From the NCBI GenBank assembly GCA_002340515.1, contig DDMF01000151.1, forward strand, positions 1,199 to 17,565: a stretch of 16,367 nt of DNA, read 5' to 3'. The notes beneath the pieces were generated by a model. That model saw nothing but the letters and a program-made list of their open reading frames with translations. It was not told where the DNA came from and searched no databases. Below are positions 1 to 6,678 of this stretch, in pieces. Position 1 is the first letter of the stretch; every line of letters starts with the position of its first letter. Source of the DNA: Rhodobacteraceae bacterium UBA2553 (GTDB taxonomy: Bacteria; Pseudomonadota; Alphaproteobacteria; Rhodobacterales; Rhodobacteraceae). The position numbers and the translations under genes were made by a program.

Positions 1-1
1 G

Positions 2-325
2 ACCAAGTCGGGCGAGGGGGCGGCCCACGCCACCACCACCTATGAACATGAACTTCTGGGCGGCTCCCTGACCAAAAAAGCCATGCTGCCGTACCGCGCC
101 CGCGTGCGTGCGCGCCGGTTTGAGGAGTTTGACGGCTGGGTGCGTCATGACGGAGAAGAGTTTCTTTATGTGCTGACCGGCGCCATCCGTTTGATCACAG
201 AATTCTACGAACCCGTTGAGATGAAGCGTGGCGACAGCGCCTATTACGATGCCTCGATGGGGCATAATGTGGTGTCTACCAGCGAAGAAGATGCAACAAT
301 CCTGTGGATCACGTCGCTGACATAG
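2..325 (+). CDS. Cupin-domain protein, C-terminal part (probable HTH-cupin transcriptional regulator)
   Basis: This reading frame is open at the left edge, so only the last 107 residues are visible and the true start lies outside. The visible part reads as a single cupin beta-barrel. It has a GEEFLYVLTG strand pair followed by a KRGDSAYYDASMGH segment, the usual second cupin motif with a late histidine. This pattern is typical of the C-terminal sensor half of XRE-type regulators that bind a small ligand and repress or activate a neighbouring uptake or catabolic gene. The helix-turn-helix half would be upstream and is not seen, so a stand-alone cupin cannot be excluded. The next gene on the same strand starts 146 bases downstream and is much richer in A/T, so it is probably not part of the same operon. 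Confidence 0.75.
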   Translation, partial: TKSGEGAAHATTTYEHELLGGSLTKKAMLPYRARVRARRFEEFDGWVRHDGEEFLYVLTGAIRLITEFYEPVEMKRGDSAYYDASMGHNVVSTSEEDATILWITSLT

Positions 326-372
326 ACCTCGCTGGTGCACAGATCGAAAGGCCCCTTTTGCCATCAATGAAA

Positions 373-391
373 CAGAAAATGCGCGTTTCTG
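373..391 (+). repeat. Weak hairpin after the cupin gene
   Basis: A six-base inverted repeat, CAGAAA and TTTCTG, with a seven-base loop lies about 50 bases after the cupin stop. It is followed by CGTTTAATT, which is only a loose T-run. It may help terminate the cupin transcript, but the stem is short and A/T-rich. Confidence 0.25.
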
Positions 392-409
392 CGTTTAATT
401 AAGGAAAAC

Positions 410-437
410 CTGACTTTTATAGACCCCCCGCTAGGTT
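410..437 (+). promoter_or_regulatory. Possible promoter of the 195-residue hypothetical gene
   Basis: CTGACT and TAGGTT are separated by 16 bases, giving a rough sigma-70-like -35/-10 pair about 35 bases before the likely ATG. The -10 match is poor. The surrounding sequence is A/T-rich, as expected for a promoter in a GC-rich genome. Confidence 0.3.
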
Positions 438-471
438 GAAGTATTCTCCCATTGATCAGAAAGGGAATATT

Positions 472-1059
472 ATGACCGATAAAGTTGCTTTGCCCCCACA
501 TGGGGTTTTGGAAGAGTTTTTTGGTGGATTTGAGACGCTGATAAAGCAGATCACGGATGCGCTGCTTAAGCACGCAGATGGTGACGATGAGACAGCCGTG
601 ATCAAAGAAGGTGCAGCACCGATACCTGCACAAATTTCTGAGATGAAAACTTATGTTCTCACACGTGCGGCGACGGCGACAAATTCTGAGCTGGCCGAGG
701 TCAATCAGGCATTGCGGATGTCAAATGCCAAAGGTTTGTTCAAAAGCGGCAAGGGGTTGTTGGGAAATATCGGGTCCTTGCTTGGGAAACTTGGAATTCA
801 GCGCATTGTTCAAGAGATAAAGAAGATTGTGCGTCTGATTTTCAAGACGTTTGGTTGGGCAATGCCCGCGTGGCTTGACCTGATTCTTCTTATCATTAAC
901 CAATTGCTTAATCTGATTTTTGGCACAAAATCGCCAAAGCATGCCGCTGTTTTATCGGATGCAGAAGTCAATTATCTCAGAGAGGTTGAAGCGGCCGTTG
1001 ACGTCATGAATGCCGAAGCTAGAGGGCGTGAAAGCGAGGAAAGCGAGAGCTGGGATTGA
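472..1059 (+). CDS. Hypothetical 195-residue protein with amphipathic and hydrophobic centre
   Basis: I do not recognise this family. The ATG at 472 is preferred over an in-frame ATG 36 bases upstream because AAGGGAA sits just ahead of it. There is no signal peptide. Residues 1-80 are mixed and mildly acidic. Residues 86-128 form a Gly/Lys/Leu/Ile-rich stretch (KGLFKSGKGLLGNIGSLLGK, then repeated basic and hydrophobic pairs) that should fold as cationic amphipathic helices. Residues 133-150 are strongly hydrophobic (LDLILLIINQLLNLIF) and could insert in a membrane. The tail after residue 160 is polar and ends in an acidic run. The gene is visibly more A/T-rich than its neighbours, which hints at transfer. 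It stands alone between a probable promoter and a hairpin terminator. A membrane-active or membrane-associated role is inference only. Confidence 0.7.
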   Translation: MTDKVALPPHGVLEEFFGGFETLIKQITDALLKHADGDDETAVIKEGAAPIPAQISEMKTYVLTRAATATNSELAEVNQALRMSNAKGLFKSGKGLLGNIGSLLGKLGIQRIVQEIKKIVRLIFKTFGWAMPAWLDLILLIINQLLNLIFGTKSPKHAAVLSDAEVNYLREVEAAVDVMNAEARGRESEESESWD

Positions 1060-1076
1060 TTTCTTAGCATAATAGA

Positions 1077-1106
1077 AAGGGCCATGCTGGTTCGGGCGTG
1101 GCCCTT
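1077..1106. terminator. Hairpin terminator shared by convergent genes
   Basis: AAGGGCCATGC pairs with GCGTGGCCCTT over 11 base pairs with one wobble and an eight-base loop. It lies between the + strand hypothetical gene and the end of the - strand binding-protein gene. The T-run is modest on either strand (TTTCTATT on -, CTTGTCCTT on +), but the position and stem strength fit a bidirectional terminator. Confidence 0.7.
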
Positions 1107-1118
1107 GTCCTTATCCGC

Positions 1119-2936
1119 TTACTCCTCAAACCACCATATCTCGGGCTGAAAGCCCAGATAATCGCCGTACATCGGGATGGTATCTGGGAATTTCAGCCCT
1201 TTCACATGCGCGATATGTGAGGTGTTGGAATAGCCAACCGGGATCACATAGCGCCCGGCGGTCAACACACGATCAAGCGCCTTGGTGGCCGCGCGGAAAT
1301 CCTTTTGATCCTTGGCGGTCAGCATGGTGTCGATCAGCCCATCAATTGCTGCCGACCTCACACCCATCCAGTTGCGAGACCCCTCTTGGCCTGCACTTTC
1401 TGATCCCCAATACAGCTTTTGCTCATTGCCGGGGCTCAGCGACAGCCCGCGCCAATAATAGGCCATGTCGAAATCAAAGGCCGTAACGCGCTCTTTATAT
1501 TGCGCATCATCAACAGAGGTGACCACAGGATTGATCCCCAGCCGCTGCAGCGCAGACACATAGAGATCAATGGTCTGCCGCGTTTCTGTTGCGCCGTTTT
1601 TCAAAAGGATTTCAAAGCTGAACGGGTGGCCAGAGGCATTTTTCATCTCGCCATCCTGCACGGTCCATCCGGCCTCTTCCATCAGGGCCATAGCACGGCG
1701 CAATCCCGCGCGGTTGCGTTCGGACCCATCCGAGACGGGCAGGCTATACCCCTCTACCGCGCCTTGGGGCAGGTCGGAATAGGCCGCGAGCATTTCGGCC
1801 ACACGTCCTTCGGCTGGCTGTCCCGGTTCCATGCCAAGAACCGAATTGTGGAAATAGGACAAGATGCGTTTTTGCGCACCGCCATCCAAAGTCTGGTTGA
1901 TGAATTCAAAGTTAAACGCATGGATCAGCGCATCGCGCACGCGAATATCTGAGAAAACATCGCGCCGTGTGTTCATCACATAGCCTTTGATCCCGGTGGG
2001 GCGCTGATGCGGAATGTCTGATAGCACCACATCCCCCGATTGCACTGACGGGAAGTTAAATTGCGTGGCCCATTTCTGTTCATTGGTCTCGCGGTGGGTG
2101 GACGCCTCGCCCGCCTTAAACGCCTCAAAAGTCACGTCACCGTCGCCATAGTAATCAAAGCGGATTTCATCCAAATTGGCCTGACCGCGCATGAACGGCA
2201 CGTCTTTGCCCCAGTAATCCGGGTTGCGTTTCAGGGTCAGATAGCGACCGGGGTCAAAATCACTGATCACATAAGGAGAGGAGCCAATGGGGGTCAGATC
2301 AACACCAGAGGTATCAAACGCTTTGCCCTCCCACTGTGCCTTTTTAAGCACCGGACGCATCCCAAGGATCAGCGGCAATTCGCGGTCTTCGGTGTTGAAG
2401 GTGAATTTGACCGAGCGCGGGCCGGTCTGCTCCATCGTCTCAACTTTTTGCCACGCGCCTTGATAGCGGGGGTGCCCCTCGGTGCCGAGCGTTTCATAAG
2501 ACCACATCACATCGGCAACCGTCACCGGGCTGCCATCCGAGAATTTTGCCTCTTCGCGCAGGGTAAATTCGACCCATGTGCGTGCCTCATCTGTTTCAAT
2601 CGATTCGGCCAGCACGCCATAAAGCGTAAAGGGTTCGTCGTAGCTGCGGCCCATAAGGCTCTCAAACAACATAAATCTCAACTGCCACGGCGCGCGGCCT
2701 TTGCGAATCAGCGGGTGGATCGAATCAAAGCCGCCCGCCTCGGCAAATGTGATCTTTCCGCCCTTTGGCGCGTCGGCGTTCACATGGGGTAGGGACACAA
2801 AATCCGGTGGTAGGGCAGGGTCACCATACATAGCTATGCCATGGGATGGCTCTGCATGGGCCATCGTACCGGCCGCAAAGACGACAGAGCCCGCGATCAA
2901 TGAACAGCGCAGCATTTGGAATAAATCTGATTTCAT
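1119..2936 (-). CDS. Periplasmic peptide-binding protein of an ABC importer (SBP family 5, YejA-like)
   Basis: This 605-residue protein is a family 5 extracellular solute-binding protein, the class that delivers oligopeptides or similar cargo to an ABC permease. It starts with a Sec signal peptide: a basic start, a hydrophobic core at residues 12-26, and an AHA cleavage site before Glu29. The mature start (HGIAMYGDPALP...NADAPKGG) and a FDSIHPLIRKG segment resemble the YejA subgroup, which in enterobacteria imports microcin C and peptides. The central FSDGSPVTVADVMWSYE and GSSPYVISDFDPGRYLTLKRNPDYWG segments are the classic family 5 signatures. Full length for the subgroup. AAGGA lies 11 bases before the ATG. 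No permease or ATPase gene is adjacent, so it either works with transporter genes elsewhere or stands as an orphan. The exact substrate cannot be told. Confidence 0.9.
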   Translation of the reverse strand: MKSDLFQMLRCSLIAGSVVFAAGTMAHAEPSHGIAMYGDPALPPDFVSLPHVNADAPKGGKITFAEAGGFDSIHPLIRKGRAPWQLRFMLFESLMGRSYDEPFTLYGVLAESIETDEARTWVEFTLREEAKFSDGSPVTVADVMWSYETLGTEGHPRYQGAWQKVETMEQTGPRSVKFTFNTEDRELPLILGMRPVLKKAQWEGKAFDTSGVDLTPIGSSPYVISDFDPGRYLTLKRNPDYWGKDVPFMRGQANLDEIRFDYYGDGDVTFEAFKAGEASTHRETNEQKWATQFNFPSVQSGDVVLSDIPHQRPTGIKGYVMNTRRDVFSDIRVRDALIHAFNFEFINQTLDGGAQKRILSYFHNSVLGMEPGQPAEGRVAEMLAAYSDLPQGAVEGYSLPVSDGSERNRAGLRRAMALMEEAGWTVQDGEMKNASGHPFSFEILLKNGATETRQTIDLYVSALQRLGINPVVTSVDDAQYKERVTAFDFDMAYYWRGLSLSPGNEQKLYWGSESAGQEGSRNWMGVRSAAIDGLIDTMLTAKDQKDFRAATKALDRVLTAGRYVIPVGYSNTSHIAHVKGLKFPDTIPMYGDYLGFQPEIWWFEE

Positions 2937-3015
2937 TTAGGCAACAATCCTTCATGTCCCTCGTTTGACTTGGGAAAAGCCTAACCGTGTCAAATAGTCT
3001 TTTCAAACTTTTAGC

Positions 3016-3044
3016 TTGGAACCGGCGGGGGTTAGCGGTATAAA
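3016..3044 (+). promoter_or_regulatory. Sigma-70-type promoter of a candidate small RNA
   Basis: TTGGAA (3016-3021) and TATAAA (3039-3044) are separated by exactly 17 bases. The -10 matches consensus at five of six positions and the -35 at four of six. The predicted start near 3051 lies about 75 bases before a strong terminator, with no credible open reading frame between. Confidence 0.6.
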
Positions 3045-3050
3045 GGTCTC

Positions 3051-3125
3051 ACTGCTCGATAGGTTTCTTGCCTGTATGAAACCTGCCTCAATAACTTGCG
3101 CCCGCCTTGTGCGGGCGTTTTTTTT
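3051..3125 (+). ncRNA. Candidate trans-acting small RNA, about 75 nt
   Basis: The stretch has a promoter in front and a perfect intrinsic terminator behind, and nothing that looks coding. Its 5' half contains a perfect seven-pair hairpin, AGGTTTC with GAAACCT (3061-3084), with a ten-base loop TTGCCTGTAT. A single-stranded linker, CCTGCCTCAATAAC, follows. The 3' end is a GC hairpin (3099-3117) with eight T residues, the layout of Hfq-type small RNAs. The pyrimidine-rich linker resembles an anti-Shine-Dalgarno sequence and could pair with ribosome-binding sites. It lies between the divergent start of the binding-protein gene and the hydroxybutyrate dehydrogenase gene. I cannot match it to a named RNA family. 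A leader that ends early in front of bdhA is an alternative reading. Confidence 0.55.
3099..3125 (+). terminator. Intrinsic terminator of the candidate small RNA
   Basis: CGCCCGC and GCGGGCG form a perfect seven-pair GC stem with a five-base loop, followed by eight consecutive T residues. This is a textbook rho-independent terminator on +. No protein gene on + ends upstream of it, since the preceding gene runs on -, so it needs another transcript to terminate. Confidence 0.9.
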
Positions 3126-3278
3126 ATGGCGATGATGCCCGTGCAGCAATTCAAAAATATGTGACCAAACACGCCGAGAATCGGTCTGGTTATCACTCGC
3201 GAAACCGCGCGCCCGGCGCATTGACCATGTTGCTCACGCCATGGGGCGTGCAGCGCGCTTGGGCTGCTGGGATTTGGG

Positions 3279-3307
3279 CTGGAAATGCGTGCCTCTGTCG
3301 CTATGCT
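3279..3307 (+). promoter_or_regulatory. Possible promoter of bdhA
   Basis: CTGGAA and TATGCT are separated by 17 bases, with the predicted transcript start about 30 bases before the bdhA ATG. The position is sensible because the strong terminator upstream would block read-through, so bdhA needs its own promoter. The match to consensus is only fair. Confidence 0.4.
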
Positions 3308-3342
3308 GCAAAGCAGAAAATTATCTCCAAAGGAATACGCTC

Positions 3343-4128
3343 ATGGCCATCACCACCTCGCTTGCCGGTAAAACCGCGATTGTCACCGGGTCGAACTCGG
3401 GCATTGGTCTTGGGGTTGCCACCGAATTTGCGCGGGCCGGGGCGGATGTTGTGTTGAACTCCTTCACCGACCGCGAGGAAGACCACCAAATCGCAGCTGA
3501 CCTTGCCGCCGCCCACGGGGTGAAGGTGCGCTATATTCAGGCGGATATGTCCAAGGGCGAAGACTGCCGCGCGCTGATAGAGAAAGCCGGCACCTGCGAT
3601 ATCCTTGTCAACAACGCAGGCATTCAGCATGTGGCCCCCGTGGATGAGTTTCCGGTGGAAAAATGGGATGCGATCATCGCGATTAACCTAAGCTCATCCT
3701 TTCACACGACCGCCGCCGCGCTGCCGATGATGCGCAAAGCCGGATGGGGGCGCATTGTGAACATCGCCTCGGCCCACGGTTTAACCGCATCCCCCTATAA
3801 ATCCGCTTATGTCGCCGCCAAGCACGGCGTGATTGGCCTGACCAAAACCGTTGCCCTGGAAACCGCCGAAGAACCGATCACCGTGAACGCCATTTGCCCC
3901 GGCTATGTGCTGACCCCCTTGGTCGAGGCACAAATCCCGGATCAGATGAAAACCCACAACATGAGCCGCGACGACGTGGTGCGCGAGGTCATGTTGGCCC
4001 GCCAGCCGTCAAAAGAATTTGCCACTGTTGAACAAATGGGTGGCACCGCTGTGTTCCTGTGTTCGGATGCGGCGGCGCAAATCACTGGCACCTCAATTTC
4101 TGTGGACGGTGGTTGGACAGCGCTGTAA
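3343..4128 (+). CDS. bdhA: D-3-hydroxybutyrate dehydrogenase (EC 1.1.1.30)
   Basis: The 261-residue product is a classical short-chain dehydrogenase, the usual length for BdhA. It interconverts D-3-hydroxybutyrate and acetoacetate with NAD in the cytoplasm, a step in use of polyhydroxybutyrate or external hydroxybutyrate. The nucleotide-binding motif TGSNSGIG is at residues 15-22 and NNAG at 90-93. The catalytic tetrad is Asn115, Ser143, Tyr156 and Lys160, in the BdhA-like segments IASAHGL and SAYVAAKHG. The C-terminus has LCSDAAAQITGTSISVDGGW. The start is set by AAAGGA eight bases before the ATG; the frame stays open upstream but that part is not protein-like. The patatin-like gene follows closely on the same strand, so the two are probably co-transcribed. 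The substrate assignment rests on overall resemblance and context. Confidence 0.9.
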   Translation: MAITTSLAGKTAIVTGSNSGIGLGVATEFARAGADVVLNSFTDREEDHQIAADLAAAHGVKVRYIQADMSKGEDCRALIEKAGTCDILVNNAGIQHVAPVDEFPVEKWDAIIAINLSSSFHTTAAALPMMRKAGWGRIVNIASAHGLTASPYKSAYVAAKHGVIGLTKTVALETAEEPITVNAICPGYVLTPLVEAQIPDQMKTHNMSRDDVVREVMLARQPSKEFATVEQMGGTAVFLCSDAAAQITGTSISVDGGWTAL

Positions 4129-4170
4129 TCGCCGCTGCGATCATCGCTTGGCGGGTTTGGAGTAATGAGT

Positions 4171-5214
4171 ATGAAACGGATCAACCTCGCCCTGCAGGGC
4201 GGCGGCGCTCATGGGGCATTCACCTGGGGCGTGCTCGATCGGCTGCTTGACCAAGATGACGTCGAGATTGCCGCCATCACCGGCACCTCAGCAGGCGCGC
4301 TTAATGGCGCCGCCCTTAAGGCGGGGTTGCTGGCGGATGGCTCTGGGTATGATCGCGCCTCTGCCAAGGCCGCTTTGGATGATCTGTGGCACAATGTGGC
4401 GGGGGTTCAGGACCTGCGCATGATCAATTGGATGGCGTCTTTTGCAGCGCCAAACAATGTGATTGCCCGCACGATGGAATTGTCACCGGTCAATATGATG
4501 GCGGATATGGCCACACGATTTATCAGCCCCTATCACCTTGGCCCATTTTACGTGAACCCTTTACAGCAAGTCGTTGAGAAATTTTCATTTGATCAGGTTT
4601 GTTCTGACACAGGCCCCAAGCTTTTCATCTCGGCCACCAATGTGCGATCTGGCAAAATTCGGGTGTTTCAGGGCGATGAGATTTCCACCGATGTAATCCT
4701 TGCCTCGGCCTGTTTGCCAAGCGTGTTTCAGGCGGTGGAAATTGACGATCCGAAAACCGGGCAACGTGAAGCCTTTTGGGACGGGGGATATACTGGAAAC
4801 CCCGCGTTATTCCCGTTGTTTCACAAGGATTTGCCCGACGACATTATAGTGGTGAACATCAATCCTTTGTGGCGCAACAACATCCCGCGTGAGCCAATGG
4901 ATATTCAAAACCGCATCAATGAAATCAGCTTTAATTCCTCGCTTTTGCGCGAGCTGCGCGCGATTAACTTTGTCAAACGCCTGATCAAAGACGGGCAGAT
5001 GAGCAGTGATCAAATGAGTGACGTTTTGGTGCATATGATCTCAGACGATGATCTGATGCGGGATCTGAGTGTGGCCACCAAGCTCAGCCCATCCCCCGTG
5101 GTTTTGTCGCGCCTGAAAGCCGCAGGGCAAGCCGCAACTGATCGGTTTTTATCCAATCACTTAGATGACTTGGGCGTACAGGCGACTGTCGATTTGGAAC
5201 AGATGTTCGGCTGA
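4171..5214 (+). CDS. Patatin-like serine hydrolase (phospholipase family)
   Basis: The 347-residue protein shows the whole patatin catalytic set: the oxyanion loop QGGGAHGAF at residues 9-17, the nucleophile elbow GTSAG with Ser40, and the dyad aspartate in DGGYTGNP at Asp204. No signal peptide or membrane segment is seen, so it should act in the cytoplasm or on inclusion surfaces. GGAG lies eight bases before the ATG at 4171 but only two before an in-frame ATG at 4165, so the later start is preferred. It follows bdhA by about 40 bases. Co-transcription with hydroxybutyrate dehydrogenase suggests it may release hydroxybutyrate from storage polymer or oligomers rather than cleave phospholipid. 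That is inference; members of this fold act on many acyl esters. The C-terminal 120 residues are a helical extension without a motif I can name. Confidence 0.85.
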   Translation: MKRINLALQGGGAHGAFTWGVLDRLLDQDDVEIAAITGTSAGALNGAALKAGLLADGSGYDRASAKAALDDLWHNVAGVQDLRMINWMASFAAPNNVIARTMELSPVNMMADMATRFISPYHLGPFYVNPLQQVVEKFSFDQVCSDTGPKLFISATNVRSGKIRVFQGDEISTDVILASACLPSVFQAVEIDDPKTGQREAFWDGGYTGNPALFPLFHKDLPDDIIVVNINPLWRNNIPREPMDIQNRINEISFNSSLLRELRAINFVKRLIKDGQMSSDQMSDVLVHMISDDDLMRDLSVATKLSPSPVVLSRLKAAGQAATDRFLSNHLDDLGVQATVDLEQMFG

Positions 5215-5218
5215 GGCA

Positions 5219-5842
5219 TCAGTGAATGGCCCCGGTCATCACGCCGCGGCTCAATCCAAACGCAATCAACCACATGGTGACGCCAATAATCACATCAAGC
5301 GCGCGCCAAGAGGATGGTTTTTGCATGATGGGTGCCAACAGCCGCGCGCCGTAACCCAATGAAAAGAAAAACACAAAGCTGGACGTGACCGCACCCGCGC
5401 CAAACCAAAGACGATCCGCCCAGCTGTCATAGCTGGTGGAAATCGCGCCGATCAAACCCAGCGTGTCCAGATAGACATGGGGGTTCAACCACGTGAAGGC
5501 CGCGGCGATGGCAAGTGTGGCGCGGAGGGATCGCGACTGACCCGACAGTTCCATTTCATACTGACCACTCATGGCCGCTTTGAACCGTAACACTCCGTAA
5601 ACAATCAAGAAACCAGCGCCCGCAAGGCCCATAACAACAGGCAGCGCCGGTAAGGCAGTCACGAGGGCGCCAAATCCCAACACGCCCGCCGCGATCAACA
5701 CCGCATCTGACAGCGCACAGAAAAGCGTCAGCGCAAAGACATGCTTGCGCAACAGCCCTTGCCGCAGCACAAACGCATTCTGCGCGCCAATGGCCAGGAT
5801 CAGGGAAAACCCTGTGGCAAATCCTGTCGCGGCAGCAATCAA
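5219..5842 (-). CDS. LysE/ArgO-type amino-acid exporter
   Basis: This is a small integral membrane protein of the LysE/ArgO superfamily, which exports basic or other amino acids. I place the start at a TTG that overlaps the upstream DUF502 stop as TTGA, giving 207 residues, close to the 200-211 usual for ArgO. The open frame reaches further upstream, but that part is not hydrophobic and lies wholly inside the DUF502 gene. The family signature GFSLILAIGAQNAFVLRQG covers residues 11-29. About six membrane segments follow, with FTWLNPHVYLDTLGLIG in the middle as in ArgO. The TTGA overlap suggests translation coupled to the DUF502 gene. Substrate is not determined by sequence. Its end faces the patatin gene across only four bases. 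Confidence 0.85.
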   Translation of the reverse strand: MIAAATGFATGFSLILAIGAQNAFVLRQGLLRKHVFALTLFCALSDAVLIAAGVLGFGALVTALPALPVVMGLAGAGFLIVYGVLRFKAAMSGQYEMELSGQSRSLRATLAIAAAFTWLNPHVYLDTLGLIGAISTSYDSWADRLWFGAGAVTSSFVFFFSLGYGARLLAPIMQKPSSWRALDVIIGVTMWLIAFGLSRGVMTGAIH

Positions 5843-6576
5843 TTCTTTGTAATTCCAATGGGCTGCGACGGATCTTTCGCATTTGGATAAACCAACCCGG
5901 CCGAGATCACCAGTTTCGCGCAATCTTCCACGGACATGTCCAGTTTGATCACCGAGTGACGCGGCACAAACAACAAAAACCCGGAGGTTGGGTTTGGCGT
6001 AGTGGGCAAAAACACCGAGATGATATCTTCATCCACCGGGATTTTCGCATCAATCTCGCCTTTGGCTTTGGTCGAGATAAACGCAATCGCCCAAATGCCC
6101 TTGCGCGGATATTCCACCAGACAGGCGGTGTCGAATTTGGCTTCGTTGGATTGGTTAAATACGGTTTCTGCAATTTGTTTCAAACCGTTATAAAGCGATC
6201 TGACCACCGGCATCCGGTCCACCAACCGTTCACCCCAGGCCAGAAACGACCGACCAATCAGCCCTTTGGCGATCCAACCCACAAAAACGGTAAAGACCAA
6301 AAAGACCACAACGCCAAGGCCGCGCACGTTCACCCGCACGTCCTCGCCAAAGATCATTTTGAACCATTCGCTGTCGCCGAAAAACCGGTCGATCAGCGCA
6401 TCGGGATGGTAATAGCCCGGCACAAACGGCAGCACCCAACTGTCGATCCAGCCCACAAAGGTCCAGATCATCCACATGGTCAGGGCAATCGGCACAACCA
6501 CCACCAACCCCGCAAGAAAGTTGTTGCGAAGGCCGGACAGCATGCGCCAGCGGCTGCGGTGGGAATGATCGTCCAT
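5839..6576 (-). CDS. DUF502 family membrane protein
   Basis: The 245-residue protein belongs to the DUF502 family, widespread in bacteria and related to plant LCV (like-COV) proteins; its biochemical role is not established. Two membrane segments are visible, at about residues 21-44 (LAGLVVVVPIALTMWMIWTF) and 86-107. Between them is a soluble region. The conserved C-terminal domain contains the family segments VVRSLYNGLKQ at about 125-133, TPNPTSGF at 193-200, and the final LVISAGLVYP. Full length. AAGG lies seven bases before the ATG. It is the first gene of a pair with the LysE-type exporter, whose start overlaps its stop. psuG ends about 100 bases upstream on the same strand, so read-through from psuKG is possible. 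Confidence 0.88.
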   Translation of the reverse strand: MDDHSHRSRWRMLSGLRNNFLAGLVVVVPIALTMWMIWTFVGWIDSWVLPFVPGYYHPDALIDRFFGDSEWFKMIFGEDVRVNVRGLGVVVFLVFTVFVGWIAKGLIGRSFLAWGERLVDRMPVVRSLYNGLKQIAETVFNQSNEAKFDTACLVEYPRKGIWAIAFISTKAKGEIDAKIPVDEDIISVFLPTTPNPTSGFLLFVPRHSVIKLDMSVEDCAKLVISAGLVYPNAKDPSQPIGITKN

Positions 6577-6604
6577 GAGATACCTTTGTGGATTGCCTTA
6601 ACGG

Positions 6605-6632
6605 AACTTAGGGGCTTTGCGTCCGGGGTCAA
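6605..6632 (-). promoter_or_regulatory. Possible promoter of the DUF502-exporter pair
   Basis: On the - strand TTGACC (6632-6627) and TAAGTT (6610-6605) are spaced by 16 bases, about 30 bases before the DUF502 ATG. The -35 is good and the -10 weak. It sits in the 102-base gap after psuG. Confidence 0.3.
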
Positions 6633-6678
6633 TGGGGAGCAATGGTTTCAGGCCGGGTTTAGGGCAGGATGGGGCGTA

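Noticed and set aside
2061..2792. Long + strand open frame inside the peptide-binding protein gene
   Set aside because: It is an antisense shadow of a clearly recognised protein and its translation is rich in Arg/His without any family resemblance.
2964..2994. Inverted TTTGAC/GTCAAA arms upstream of the peptide-binding protein gene, as divergent -35 boxes or an operator
   Set aside because: A perfect - strand TTGACA is present but no acceptable -10 follows at 16-18 bases on either strand, and the 19-base spacing fits no operator I can name.
3241..3342. Upstream start for bdhA adding 34 residues
   Set aside because: No ribosome-binding site; it would overlap the likely promoter; the dehydrogenase family starts at the ATG at 3343 with AAAGGA ahead.
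5843..5923. ATG start for the exporter 27 codons upstream of the TTG
   Set aside because: The added residues are polar, unlike exporter N-termini, and lie entirely inside the DUF502 gene with no ribosome-binding site.
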